Below are positions 12,818-25,008 of a stretch of DNA of 64,000 bases, piece after piece (positions within the stretch are counted from its first letter, which is position 1; each line of letters begins with the position of its first letter). The position numbers were made by a program, and so were the translations under genes. The DNA lies in assembly GCF_011397635.1 (NCBI RefSeq), contig NC_064761.1:41566143-41630142 (forward strand), written 5' to 3'. Below the pieces are notes generated by a model. The model was not told where the DNA came from, searched no databases, and saw only the letters and a program-made list of their open reading frames with translations. The stretch comes from Epinephelus fuscoguttatus. Its lineage: Eukaryota; Chordata; Actinopteri; Perciformes; Serranidae.

Positions 12818-13479
12818 TAGACGAAGCCAGTGACTAATACCCTCGGGCAGGTCATTCCAGAGTCTCGGGGCCCTGGTGGCAAAAGCTCTGTCCCCTTTCA
12901 TTTTCAGTCTGGACTCTGGGACAAGCAGAGGACCTCTGCCTGTGGATCTCAAACCACACAAAGGTTCATAAGGGACAACAAAGTCTGAAATGTGATCTGG
13001 AGCCATGAAGAGCCTCAAAAGTAATTCATAAGATTTTAAAGTCAATCCTAAAACAAACAGGGAGCCGATGTAAAGAGGCTAAAACTGGTGTGACGTGGTC
13101 ATGCTTCTTGGTTTTGGTTAAAAGCCTGAACAGTTCTGAACAGTTTGAGGACACTGCAAGGCTTTTTGATTGAGACAGGAATAAAGGCTGATGTGAAGAG
13201 ATGAAAGAGCATTGATGAGAGTCAAGGACTGAAACGTTTGCTGCTGTTTTTATTTGCTCTTGATCTTTTTTTGCACCTTGACCTCCTTTTGTGCACAGAT
13301 GTCTTAAATGAATTGACTTTTTTTGCACTGATCTCAGGCTGTGGACCTTTTTGTATCTGTCTGTCCCAGTTACACTGGTGTATGGGTATCTCCTCTGCCG
13401 TCCTCTCTTGTTTGCCTATCCTCCTGAGACCCAAACTCTTGTTTGGCATGCATTTTCAGTTTTTCCCAGCTATCTGAGA

Positions 13480-13960
13480 TTAGTAGGAACTAAAGACTGT
13501 CAACGATAATGAATAAATAAATAAAATCCCAACAATCCTCAAATGGGAAACAATAAAGCCCCAATGTCCTTCAACGAGCTGATGAATAATTTCCAATGTC
13601 TGCTGAGTGCTTTCTAATGAACAGCGTCTTGGCTTGTATGGCATGTCAAACTAGACACATTAATCATAAATACACAAGTTTCAACCATAGAATGTGATCA
13701 AGTTTCGGACCTTGTCCACTTTTGTGTCGGGATCGGCTGCAGACTGACTCAGCAGAGACGGCTGCCATCTTGTTTTTACACTGATTAATGTATTGTGCTC
13801 TTACTGCCACTAGATGGCACACAAAGTGTCCATGAATGAGGACGAGAGGTCTAAGTTACGCAGAATGACGTATAAGGTCCAGTAAACCAAAAATGTGATG
13901 TCCTCATTGGACACAGGGTGTCAGGAGGCTTTTGTACCGATGCACCTAGAGTTGCCACCC
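13480..13960. other. Intergenic stretch, nothing recognised
   Basis: No gene or identifiable mobile element between the LINE and the repeat starting near 13960. Confidence 0.45.
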
Positions 13961-14890
13961 GTCCCGTTTTTCCCAGAATTGTTCTCTTTTTTCATAAGCT
14001 GTCCCGGAAAAAAAAAAATCTCTCCCGGGACACAATTTGTCCTGTTTTTTGGAGAAAATGCAGCAGCAGGCCAATCAGTCCATCCAGAATTAGTGTAACA
14101 GGCTCAAGAACATGTGTGTCACAGAGACAACAAAGAGGTAAGAGGAGCTGTGGGAAGTCCTAACAGTTCACTTTGTATATTTGCACATCCAATCATTTTT
14201 ACATTGACTCCAATTGTTCACATTAGAGCAAAATTCAAAATGCTGTCAAAAATTCAGTCTTTGAGATAAAATTCTGAAATTTGCCACACATCATCTACCA
14301 TGACTATAGAATTTTGTCATTTTTTCATGAACTTTGAAGATTTATTTAGCAAGAATTTGCATGTATATGTTTACAGTACCGTTTACAGTCAAACATTTTG
14401 ATGCACTGTAGGCTCAATTTTTGATAAATCAAAAATCTGAGAAACATAGTTTGTGTAGGACAGTCTGAAGATGCTCTGTAGCAAGTTTGGTGTCAATTCA
14501 GCAAAAATTGTGGGAGGAGATAGGTTTAAGAAGTTTTACAGTTTTTGAAAAAAACAGAGTGATGGATTTCATATTTTTTAATAGGTTTAAATATACAAAA
14601 GTTTCTTCAGTATTGGGGCTACAGTTTGATGAAAGTTGTGAAGTTGTAGCACTTATGGTTGATTTGTTATGAATTTTCAAAGTTTTGAACTTTAGACGCT
14701 TGCTGTAGCGCCACATTCAGGACTATTGGCTTGAGTTTACAGCTGAGGATATCTGGCATGAGACTGGACCTTTGTGCAAAGTTTGGTGAGTTTTCACCCA
14801 TGGGAAGTATGATTTCCTCAGAAGAAGAAAGAAGTTAAAGAATACCTAGGATTACAATAGTGCCAGGACACGAATAATAAAGGGTTTTTA
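13960..14890. repeat. Unclassified fish-type interspersed repeat
   Basis: Contains CCCGTTTTTCCCAGAATTG and AAGTTTGGTGAGTTTTCACC-type phrases and ends in AATAATAAAGG. The style matches common unclassified fish repeats with GCGCTATAGC/AAACTTTGCA motifs, such as the one at 48295. No coding sequence. Limits are approximate. Confidence 0.35.
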
Positions 14891-15360
14891 ACTACAGTCA
14901 GAGTCTGTGATGCATTTTTGTGTCTTTGTTTTTTTATCTTTATGTGACTATTTGCCCCATCCTTAAAGGGCACCTGATTTTTTACAGCTAATTACATAGT
15001 GCCTTAACCGAGTTCAGCACTCCTAATTTTTTCCTCAAATTCAGATTGAAATCTATATAACAGAACATGACCTCAGTGTCCTTATTGGCAGCTAAAGGTC
15101 TAGATAGCAAAATACTAATTAACCCTTTAATAAATTCTATAGGTTGTAAAGGTTGTAGAAATTGTATTAAATAACATTGCAGGGATGTTGCAGTTCCTAG
15201 AGATTGCTGATGACATCTTAAACATTTTAAACTTTATTCGAGTTTTGTAACCCAACACCATTACTGGGGTACAACACATCTCATTTTGTCAAAGGAAGTG
15301 GACCTAAATACCTCTCTGTTTCATGTCCAGTATGGCCATTTATGTTTGGAGAAATTGCTG

Positions 15361-15447
<87 letters not shown>
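15361..15447. repeat. (CA)n microsatellite
   Basis: About 43 uninterrupted CA units, 480 bases upstream of the first TMEM61-like start codon. Confidence 0.97.
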
Positions 15448-15449
<2 letters not shown>

Positions 15450-15931
15450 GCTAAAGTGGTACCCTTCAGACACATTAGCCAGAGGGAGGGTGGGGCGCCA
15501 GTAAAGATTTCTTAATGGGCTCTGCCGTCCTCTCGTCCATCTGCCTTGATGATAAACACTGCTGGTCCACTTTAGCCTGATGCGCATCAGAGCCTTTACC
15601 GTTTTATTTTTCTTTGTTCAGCAAGAAACCATTAATTTTAATTCTTTTCCCCAGGAGCTGGAGCTCTACAGAGAGAGGACTAACACTTGGGCTTTATGAT
15701 GAGCAGTTTTTTAACAGTATGGGAGAAATGATTGGAACAAATAAGTAAGATTCAACGAGCTTTTCCTTCTCATAATACTTCTGTAACTGTGGAGTAAATC
15801 ATTTGGATGTCCGGTCCGTGCCAGAGCGCATGGGGAGCGCACTCCGTGGGACTGTTAGTACGTGAGTGACACTATCCAGCCGGTCACAGCCTTCTCAGTA
15901 ACCTCAGAAACAGTCCGGGTCCCGGAGGAGG

Positions 15932-18900
15932 ATGCCTTCCCTGCACCACGGAGCAATCTTCATCGGAGCCTTCCTCATTGTGACCGGGGGCTCCACAGCC
16001 TTCCTGGCCTCATACCAGAGCCGCATGCAGGCTTTCTCCCTCTGCTGCGTGGTGCTGGGGGTGGTCATGCTCATCCTGGGGTTATTCTGGGCTATGAACA
16101 GCAAAAGTGCAGCAAACTACAACCACCGAGAGTTCGACCCGGAGTGTCCACATTATCCATACAACGACTCCCCCAACTTTGGCAGCCATGCCCTCTTCAC
16201 ACCCCCAGGAAGCCGTTTCCCAGAGTCCCAGTCAGTGTTTCTGCCTAGGTGGGTACAAAAAATGTTTAGAAATAATATATTTGGCACAGTTTAATCTGTA
16301 TTTGTAAATCATTTTCTCCTGAAGCCAGAAAATAAGATAACCATTGATTCAAGTTTAATACACTGATGTCCTGCACTGTACTGTTTAGCTGACTCGAAGA
16401 AAAGATTTTAAAAGGACATTGTTACTGTCCGATTTGCCATGTTGTCTAATTCATCCTCCCTGTTGCAGCTCTACATTTGATGACATCAGAGGTTCGGTTA
16501 TCAATTTTCAAGGTCCTTAAGAGATAGAGCTGTTCACAAGTATAGGAGAGGCCTGCACACAGACCCCAGCAACACCACTTTTTCAAGAGAAATGCCCGCT
16601 TTGATATTAAATCTCATTCATTTTGGTCAAAATACAAGTGAACCTTTAAACTTGGAAGAAAAAAAAGCCATCTTGCCCTCTGCAGGCCGTGCTCAGCCCT
16701 GGATTACACAGTCTTTCATTGATAGTAGGCCCGGGCCGATCCCATCTAATACTGCCCACAGTCAAGATGCACAGTTATTGAAATATAATCACGACAAAAT
16801 ATAACGTTAAAGAAACTGATTTATATTTTAAGAAATACTCTTATTTGCTTTCTTCAGTGCAGGTGAGGAAAATCCACACCACTCTCAAATCTGTGTGCGA
16901 GATATGACTCTGGAGCCGATTAGCTTAGCTTAGCATACAGACTGAAGGCCACATGGATGTATAAAAAGAACTGGAAGGTGGGGTCACATTTCTTCCCTTT
17001 ATAAGTGGCACAAAAAGCCAAAAACGTTGAACTGCAGCAGATATAACTACTCAACTGGTCGGTGCTGCTTCTGCATCACTGGGCCCATATGGCAGGTGCA
17101 CTACACTTCCGGTTCAGCACTTGGCTAACTTGAATGGGCGTAAAATGATTCACTCGTGGCTCTTTTAGACTATTGAAATGTTATCGAACCAAATGCATGA
17201 AATTCTGATTTTGTGGGGCTTGTGAGGCTCAAAAATGTATCAGACATGTCTTTGCCATGTAAATCTATGGGGAAAACTCTTTTTGGCCCAATGGCATCAC
17301 GTGATGGATGTAGTCCACTGTGTGGCCGCTACAAAAATTGGCTTCAAACCTCAGGGCACTTCCCGGGGGAAACAGCTAGCCTGGCTCCATGGATGTATAA
17401 AGTGAACAAGATCCAGTGTTGGAGGTGGCTCCCCTTTGATTCCTATGACAGTTGCTCAGCGGCACATGAAGCCAAAAAATATCAAATTATCCAGATCCTA
17501 AATTTTTTTTTTTTTTACCCAGATCCTGCACATCGTCGGGCCCTCCTCTAACTTGAATGGGGATAAAAATGATCTAATGGTGCGGGTCTTCCAGACTTTC
17601 GCAATGTTATCGAACTGAATGGATCAAATTCTGGCAGTGAAACAACATTTTGGGGCTATTGTGATGCTCAAAAAGTGTACTCACAGATTTTCTCTTTGGG
17701 CCCCCAGGCATCACATGACGGACTCTGAAGTTGTAATTCTACTTTTGGCCACTATGTCAAATTGGCTTCAAAGCGTGGCACAAGCCCCTTTTACACTGCC
17801 AGATTTTCCTTGAACGTTGGGCCGTTTTAACAGCAAGCTGCGAGCGTTTAAACACACAGAAGCAGATTGATCCGAGGTGCCCAATTTTCCGCCTCGTAGG
17901 GTAGTCATATTTGCGGAACCCTTTTGGTTTAAACAGACCGAGGCGGCCTTCCACCACGGAAGGGGCTGTTGAAGACTTGTGGGAGGAGCTGCTGATGACT
18001 CCGCACGTGCGAGCCACTGGCAGTGGATAAACAAGAACAGCTGATAGCAGGAATTAGCGAGCAGCTAGTAGCAAGAGGGAAACGTAACACTGTAAAGATG
18101 AGCAACTGGGGAGACAAGGAGACGAATGAAGAGGCCATTAACCGTCAGGGCCCAGCAACTTCCTAGAGTCTCCTCTGGTTACCTGACAACCAGGTCCCGC
18201 CCCCCAAAAAAGCCTAGACGTGATTTATCATTTTTTACACTTCGGTTTTTGTGCAGATTAAAGAAAACAGATTTCAAAGTGTTAATTAGTGAGGTTTGGA
18301 AATGCTGGTGGGTGAATTTATTTACCTTTGAACAGAACCAGGCCAGCTGTTTTCCCCTATTTCCAGACTTTATGCTAAGCTAACGGTCTGCTGACTGTAG
18401 CTTTACATTTGGGATTCCCTAAACACACGGGGTTTTGCCCAGCTGAGCATGATTTTGCAGGACGTAGCAGTGCATGTTTTGGTAAGCTGTGTGACTGTCT
18501 TAGCCCCACTAAGCCGTGCCCTGTGCACTTATTTATGAGTTTTCCAAGATGGAGGATGAATTACGTTACGTTTTATGAATTACGTTTTGTCTAGTCATAT
18601 ATGTACATGGAAACTGATAGTTTGCCTCGCAAGCCTCTTTGGGTTGGAAATCTATTGGGCCAAGATACTACATACTTCTGCTATGTTGGCCATAATTTAG
18701 TCCATTTAAATGTCAATATATTTTAGCGCCACTTAGTTGTGTATTTTTTTTTAAGTATAATGTCATTATCAGCAGTCGAGTAAAAGTCATTTGAAAATCT
18801 GCAGGGAATTATTGTCACACTACAAGGAGCAAAAATCTGAGTGTATCCATGTGTTATATAATGGACACAAAAAATATCATCTCTGTTTGAAGTGAGAGTA

Positions 18901-19772
18901 AAGTGTGACGCCCCCTGTAGTTTCAATCTTGGGGTTAAGATTAGGTTAATAAACAACTTTTTAGGTTATGGTTTTGCGAGTTTATCCAAAAAGTGACCAA
19001 ACCAAATGCGAGCCGATGAGAACACGCATCAGACACACAACAGTCTGTGTGACACAGGAAGTAAGGCTCGGGATCAGGATGAAACTGTGTTTTTCAGCAG
19101 TCCCCTTTACATTTACCAGACAAACATGACAATGGCATCGATCTTCTCATCTTAATCTCAACAAAACAGTGAATAAACGTTGGATTTTGGATTCAGGAGT
19201 TGGACCTGTTGTATCTCAAAGACTGCAGGTTTTATTAGAACTTTAACATCAGACTAGCTCTTGTTGTTCTATTAAGAGTGTGTATTCATAGCTCATGTTT
19301 ATGTCTGTAATTCAAAAGCTTTTTATCATCCTGCACAGCCCAGATGTCCATTATACCTTTGTGAAACCCAAATCCTGTATTTGGCAGGAAACACTACAGA
19401 CAGAACACGACTCCGTCTGAGCTCTACAACCGCTGACACCTCAGAACTGCACTGTACATATCAATTTGTGTTTGCTCTGGCCTCATAAAATGTTCCCACA
19501 TGATTTCTTACTGCCACTGTTTCCTTGAGTGCAGGACAATGGAACGCCACAGGCACGTTGCTCGTGGGGAGGAGTTCGACTACCCTCCCATGGACCATGG
19601 TGGTTTCAGTCCATCGCCTCACCCTCCTCCATGGCAGGAACCCCCGCCTCCCTATGAGGTTGCCATCAAGACCACGTGCAGCTCTACACACCTGCGACGC
19701 GCATACTCAGACACACACCTGGCGACAGAGCCCCTGTTTGGACAATCAAGAGAGATCAGCTTTGAGGTGTGA
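15932..19772 (+). CDS. TMEM61-like two-pass membrane protein, paralogue 1
   Basis: Two coding exons, 15932-16248 and 19535-19772 (317 + 238 nt), join in phase 2 (AG|G, Arg) to give 184 residues. Helix 1 spans about residues 7-27 (GAIFIGAFLIVTGGSTAFLAS) and helix 2 about 35-55 (FSLCCVVLGVVMLILGLFWAM). The tail holds HPPPWQEPPPPYEVAIK, with a PPxY motif at 142-146 suited to WW domains of NEDD4-type ubiquitin ligases, and ends in SFEV. Position and strand match TMEM61 between DHCR24 and BSND in mammals, but sequence similarity to human TMEM61 is limited to topology and the proline-tyrosine tail. Function unknown. It is a paralogue of the gene at 30.7 kb. A poly-A signal lies at 20000-20005. Confidence 0.8.
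16249..19534. other. Intron of TMEM61-like 1 with old repeats
   Basis: A 3.3-kb intron. 16950-17790 is a diverged tandem pair (listed separately). 17780-18060 starts GCCCCTTTTACACTGCCAG, a DNA-transposon-like end. 18350-18400 carries the TATGCTAAGCTAACGGTCTG phrase of a common fish repeat. Nothing was recognised in 18420-19534. Confidence 0.45.
16950..17790. repeat. Diverged tandem pair, unit about 430 bases
   Basis: Both halves hold, in order, ATGGATGTATAAA, a CTAACTTGAATGGG block, AATGTTATCGAAC, GGCATCAC[GA]TGA and AATTGGCTTCAAA. The halves break near 17390. They are clearly duplicated and heavily diverged. Confidence 0.7.
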
Positions 19773-19999
19773 CACTCGACGATAAGGACGTCCGACCACA
19801 CTGTACATCACAAGATAATTAGCCATGAGCCTGGGGTTTTTACTCAGACTCTGCAATAGCTGTCTCCTGGCAGCAACTAACTTTATCAAACACTTGAAGC
19901 ATGTTTCTTCCTGACGTTGAACAGTGGGTCCTCGCATGTTTTCCCTAAGTTTTCTGTAATTACAATGCAGGTGTAAATGCATATCTAAACATATGGTGA

Positions 20000-20005
20000 A
20001 ATAAA
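20000..20005 (+). terminator. Poly-A signal of TMEM61-like 1
   Basis: AATAAA 228 bases after the stop codon, the first canonical signal downstream. Confidence 0.55.
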
Positions 20006-20607
20006 AGGTGGATCCCATCGGATTCAGCATTAGCAGACCAAAAAAGCAACAAAACAGAAGTGTCAAAACACCACGTCTTGGTGTTGGGCTATTTTTGGCA
20101 AGTCACAGCGACTTCCAGCCTTTATCAGTCCCTCCAGGATGTCGCAATCGCAACAATCAAGGCAAATTCAACCAATCTCCATGAATTCTGCTCGATCTGG
20201 CAATTTTGTTCAATCACTGCAGCTTTCCCGCATATTTCACAAATCATCTTGTTTCCCATGAGTCTCACTTCCTTGTTTCTAGTTGTGAAGATGCAGACAT
20301 GTGTGCCTCAGAACGTCTCACATTTACCAACAAAAATTAAGACCGTGCAAGGTAATTTCCTGGTGTTATGCACAGAAGAGGGGTGAACTGTTTTGCACAG
20401 CGTGCAGCGTTGTGGTAGAACACAAACACTTTTGTACAGCAAACACACATAGAGAATGGCTGACACACGGATGTTAGACAAGACAAATGACTGTGCCAGA
20501 GGCTGTTACATTCAGATCTATTGAAAATGTGGAAAGAATCAAGGTGAGTTAGATTAACTATACATGGTTAGTGATAATGTTTGTGTTGTATAAATCACAA
20601 AAGGATA
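20006..20607. other. Intergenic stretch, nothing recognised
   Basis: No gene or identifiable repeat. Follows the TMEM61-like 1 poly-A signal. Confidence 0.45.
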
Positions 20608-20753
20608 AGCCCTGTTTCCACCGAGCAGAACGCTGCAGTTCAGTTCGGTATGCATTTTTTCTGTTTCCACTGTGAAAAGCTGTGGATGGTACCAATGGAA
20701 CCGTTCCTTAGCGTCCCCATGTTTGATCCCCCCTCTGTTGGGGTACCTAGCAC

Positions 20754-22139
20754 TAGGGATGTAACGATATGGAAAATTTGATATCTCAATTATAGTGACC
20801 AAATTATCACGGTAAACAATAATATCGCGATATTTTTTCAAGCGCTGTAAAATGTACAAAAAATAGATACACTGAAATAACTTCACTAAATCTTATAACT
20901 TCCTTATCATACTAAAATGTTAACAGCCAAAATCTTATATTAAAATGAAACTTTCACATTAAAGGGGCAAGGGATTGGCACAGCAACAGAAAAATTTATT
21001 TTAAATGAACAAAATATGTAAACAAATTACAGGAACAAAGCTTATTTGTCTGGTGCATCTTAACAGTCAGCAAAATATGTAAACAATTTATATATTAATT
21101 ATTTATTTATTAACATGAGAGGAAAAATATATATAAAACAAAATGCAAGAGTAGAACAAATAACATACAATATATAGACGAGATATCACAAAGGTGCAGG
21201 AGAAACCAAAAAACCCAAAGGGCAATGGTCATCATTACACAGAATAATTCACATATTAGAAGTGCGCATGTGAGAGGAGAGCCTGTATGAGAAAACGAGT
21301 GCTTGTTCTCGTGTGTGTGTGTGTGTGTGTGTGTGTTAGGTCAAGACTGTAAGCAGTGAATTTAATTAACTTTATAAAACCGAGAGCCCCCATTAAGGCT
21401 CTCGGTCAAAGGTTAACACGGCAGTGTTTTATGTTGTTTCCTTGAGTTTATGTCGAGAAAGCATAACTGGCCGTCTATATCGATTCTAGCGGGCCATACA
21501 ATAACCATAATCACAGTGATTCAATCATAGTTGATCTCAATTAGCGTTACATTACATCGGTTTATATTCTGTCGGCTCTGCTCAGTGTTTTCAGCTCGCC
21601 GTTTAGGAGGACAGATACGGCTCAAATGTCCCGTATATGTTGAGAGTTACACATTATGACAGTCTCAGTAAAACCGAAGTCCCTCACACAATAACTGACG
21701 TTTGCATGGCATAACTTGCATTGGCTGTAAAGCTGTGGACGATGGTCACGGAGATGAGCCAGCAGATTTGTAGTGTTGCTACCCTTCGCAGCAACTTTCT
21801 TTCTGCATGTTCTGCACACAGGATAGTCGTCCTCCACCAGCTGTCCCTCGGCATTCTTCAGAAACCCAAACTACGCCCAGACCTCAGATTTCGTGCGTTT
21901 AGTTGGGAGGAAAATGTCCTGAGTGCCGCTATCACCACCTTCTGCCATGTTTTCATTCTTTGTGTTTACACATGCTACGCATTCACGCAGCGCCTGCATC
22001 GCGAGACTTGAATGAGGCTGTTATTACATATCCTGATAACCCACCGTGATAATGCAATTAATTTAAACATAAACAGTAATTCTTACTGTGTAAAAATTAA
22101 CCGAGATTTACCGTAATATCGGTAATTGTTATATCCCTA
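20754..22139 (-). mobile_element. hAT element with BED-finger exon and perfect 8-bp duplication
   Basis: Ends TAGGGATGTAACGATA and ...TTGTTATATCCCTA, flanked by the identical 8-base duplication CCTAGCAC (20746-20753 and 22140-22147). On the minus strand, from ATG at 21948, a frame encodes the N-terminus of a hAT transposase, interrupted by one stop near VWA|FGF. It continues with YPVCRTCRKKVAAKGSNTTN and LLAHLRDHRP, a BED zinc finger (C-x2-C ... H-x3-H). The catalytic and dimerisation parts are absent, so this is an internally deleted copy of 1386 bases. Confidence 0.88.
21311..21336. repeat. (GT)n inside the hAT element
   Basis: About 13 GT units within the non-coding part of the hAT copy. 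Confidence 0.95.
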
Positions 22140-22516
22140 CCTAGCACACAGATCTGGTACTAAAAGGTGGAGCTGTGAACACTGCAGTCTGATTGGTCAG
22201 TAGAGGACGGTCACTCTGCTCAGGGCTGAGTTGTGGCTGGTATTGCAACCTGTTTTACATTAGTAAACTGTAACTGTAAAAAAAAAAAAAAAAAAGGATG
22301 ATTTGGGCCGACTGGTGGCAGCTTTTAAGGTGGAACATTTACTCGTAATGTTACTCAATGCATGAGTTGATGACGTGAATCCATCAGCACACCTTAAATT
22401 TCACTGTGACAACTTTGATCATTACTTTCGGTTTTATGGTCTCTCTTGAATGACTTACTCTTTTAATCTTTATTTTGGTTCCAAAGGTACCTCACTTAAA
22501 GTGTTTGGTGGAAACA

Positions 22517-24185
22517 GGGCTAATAGAGGCGTGCTTGCCTGTCTGCGTGACAAACTGTGTGTGTGTTTGTGTGTGAGTGCACGCATAATGAAGAAAATAG
22601 GTTAGGAATACCTATTATTGACTGAACAGGAATACCTGTTTACCTAAAAGGTTGAATAAAGCTCTCACCTTGTTTAAAGTTACTTTTAATAATTTACTTT
22701 TAGTAGTTTTAATATTATTGTTATTAATTATATAAAAAATAAAATAAAATAGAATAAAATAAAATAATAAATGAAATTTTCACCTGATTCTAAAGTTTAA
22801 TTGCAAATACCCCCCACTGCAACATGCATCACAGTTTCATAGAAAAGCTGCCATTAAATCAGGTATGATAGGCCACAACAATGTCCCCAAAAAGCCTGCA
22901 AAATCCTGGAGGGACTCTGCAGTGACACACAGACACAAACTTAAAAGTGCGGTTGACAAAAAATACGGTGACCCACTCACCCCTCTCTCTCCAAAAAACA
23001 AAAACCACACAGGTGAACATGAGATGCTCATGTAGATAATGGGTGTCACCGCTCATATCCATGCGACCAGGCTTTTTCTAGAGAGTATAATGTGTTTCTT
23101 TACAGGCAGTCAGTCAGTAAACGTATGCTCCTCAGTAGGTGACTCAGTCGCACTAAATGGTTGAAAATACAGGCCTGGTCTCAGATTATTTTTATTAACT
23201 GTATTTAATTGGAATTAAAACACAGAGAAGAAGAGTACATGATAATAATGCTTGTTTTCTAGTGCAGGAGCTAAAGTGCTTTGTAAAGGCTGAGCTTTAT
23301 ATTAAGTTGGTGTTCCTGACTTTGGTAATGGCAGATTTTCACCTGCAGCAGGTTCGTTTAGGGGCATCAGTTGCCATGGTAACAGAAGCACACAGGAAAT
23401 CCAGGATTCCCTTCACTTCAGCTCCATAAATCTGGATAATCCTCCTCTCTGGGATCCTCCTGCTGACTGCAGAGGGCAGTTTACTTTTTCTGTTTTTTCT
23501 CCTCTATCAAACGACGCAGTGATCCTTTGTTTTTCTGAGAATGTCGGAACTGTCGTTCTGAATAAATATTTCCCCATCAGGATTAACATGCTTCACCACA
23601 TAATGGACATGATGATAATTCACGTTGGGAAAGTAGCGGTCAGGCCCGTAGACATTTTTTTTAGTTAATGTGCCACACGTACTCGTCAGCTTGTTGAAAG
23701 CAGGGGAACGATGACTCATCTGACCATATGAGTTTTTCCACCGCTCATTAGACCACTGCAGCGAACTGGCAACATGGCCTGAGCTCTAAGTAACCATACG
23801 ATCCCTCTATTTTAAAGGATCAAATCAGTGTTTGTGCATAGTTTAGTGAAAAAAAGTGCATATTTGTAGCACATTATTTTCAGTGTTTTTTCGACGTCTG
23901 TTCCTATCCATACATTTCAATGGAATGTGCAAAGAAGCTCACAGAGAACCTAAACTTGTTTGGAGAAATAAAATCAATCACTAGTTTTAAAATTCCTTTG
24001 GCATGAGACATTTAGGTGCTGGTGGGAATCTCAAATGTACAAAGTCAAACAAGGAAAGTGTGAAATCTCTCAGATCTTGTATATTGGAGAACTCCCAGCA
24101 GGACATCATCGGACCAGTATGGGAGAATTTTCAAAATCTGAATCTCTTTGACAGAAACATGCACCAAATGAATGTTATGTAAAAA
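22517..24185. other. Intergenic stretch, mostly unrecognised
   Basis: No host gene. A (TAAAA)-rich patch lies near 22735-22770. The minus strand at 23507-23719 has a 70-codon open frame of unknown nature (see findings). Confidence 0.4.
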
Positions 24186-25008
24186 GCTAGAGCCTGGAGC
24201 TGGAGCCTATCCTGGCTGACATTTGGTTAGAGGCAGGGTACACCCTGAACTAGACTATCACAGAGCTGACACATAGAGACATAGCCATTCACCATCACAT
24301 TCACACCTACGGCGAATTTAAGGTGCTTTCACACCTAACCTGTTCAATTGAGCTCAAGTTTGTTTTCCCCTTGGTGCAGTCTGTTTGGGCAGGTGTGAAC
24401 ACAGCAATCACACTCAGGTGTGCACCAAAACAACCAGACCGAGACCTTCTTGAAGAGGTGGTCTCAGTTACAAACAAACTCTGGTGCGGTTGGTTTGTGG
24501 TGAGAAGGTGTTCCGACCTGGATGTGAAGCAACTGCAGTCACATGACACATTGTTTGGGTTAAACATGAGCATGTTACAGTCCTGGAGGATCATTAATGT
24601 GCACCTCCTCCTGTACTGCCTTAATATGCACATTCAGCACATCCAATGCATCAAAACCAATCAAGAGCAGCTTTCTCACACAAGGCATTTGATCTGGTCC
24701 TCTTGTAAATGCTGCCGTGAGAACACGAACCAACTCTAGGCAATTATACAACTTTGGAACAACATGAGTCCCTGATTCAGACCAAAGGAGACGACTGTAG
24801 GTCTGAGAGCAGCCTTAGAGTCACCAGTTAGCCTAACCTGTGTGTTTGGAGTGTGGTCAGAGGTTGGTGTACCCCTAGAAAACCCAAGTTGACAGAGAAC
24901 ATACCTGCGAACTTGCAGACCCAGATGGGCCCCCCCACCCCAGGGTTCAAACCACTAATGTCTTGCTGTCAAGTGACAATGCTAACCGCTGCACCACCGT
25001 GCTGCCAA
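24186..25008. mobile_element. LINE-3'-end-like repeat split by a Harbinger-like insertion
   Basis: Carries the common fish phrases GGAGCCTATCCTGGCTGACA, CCATTCACCATCACATTCACA, AGAGTCACCAGTTAGCC and GCTAACCGCTGCACCACCGT, also seen at 53641-53925. Interrupted at TTA by the element at 24321-24814. Confidence 0.7.
24321..24814. mobile_element. GGTGCTTTCACACC element, copy H2 (Harbinger-like)
   Basis: Begins AGGTGCTTTCACACCTAACC and ends GAGAGCAGCC. It is flanked on both sides by TTA (24318-24320 and 24815-24817), and the surrounding repeat reads ...AATTTAGAGTCACC in the uninterrupted copies, so the empty site is known. The 3-base TTA duplication points to PIF/Harbinger. It lacks about 190 internal bases present in H1. 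Confidence 0.75.

Larger units (their letters stand above)
11853..13330 (-). mobile_element. 5'-truncated LINE, ORF2 C-terminus and 3' tail
   Basis: Minus-strand translations give TPVLASLHRLPVCFRIDFKIL-type sequence (13026-13200), then YEPLCGLRSTGRGPLLVPES and KGDRAFATRAPRLWNDLPEG (about 12835-13045). This is the familiar C-terminal end of fish L2/CR1/Rex-type reverse transcriptases. A frame shift near 13030-13040 separates the two parts. The 3' end with its (ATT)n tail is at about 11853-12111. The LINE is split by a 700-base transposon (12112-12817). It is dead and 5' truncated. Confidence 0.8.
20609..22516. mobile_element. Harbinger-like element (GCCCTGTTTCCACC ends), host of a hAT insertion
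   Basis: The left end GCCCTGTTTCCACC and the right end GGTGGAAACAGGGC are perfect inverted repeats flanked by TAA on both sides (a 3-base TWA duplication as in PIF/Harbinger). It is interrupted by the hAT at 20754-22139, so its own length is only about 500 bases. A related right end lies at about 35690-35893. Confidence 0.65.

Noticed and set aside
13238-13477. 79-codon hydrophobic plus-strand frame
   Set aside because: Opposite strand of the LINE region and low-complexity; no domain.
15862-16248. A 128-codon open frame overlapping the first exon of TMEM61-like 1 in another frame
   Set aside because: It begins at GTG, has no homology, and is explained by GC-rich sequence shadowing the two-helix exon.
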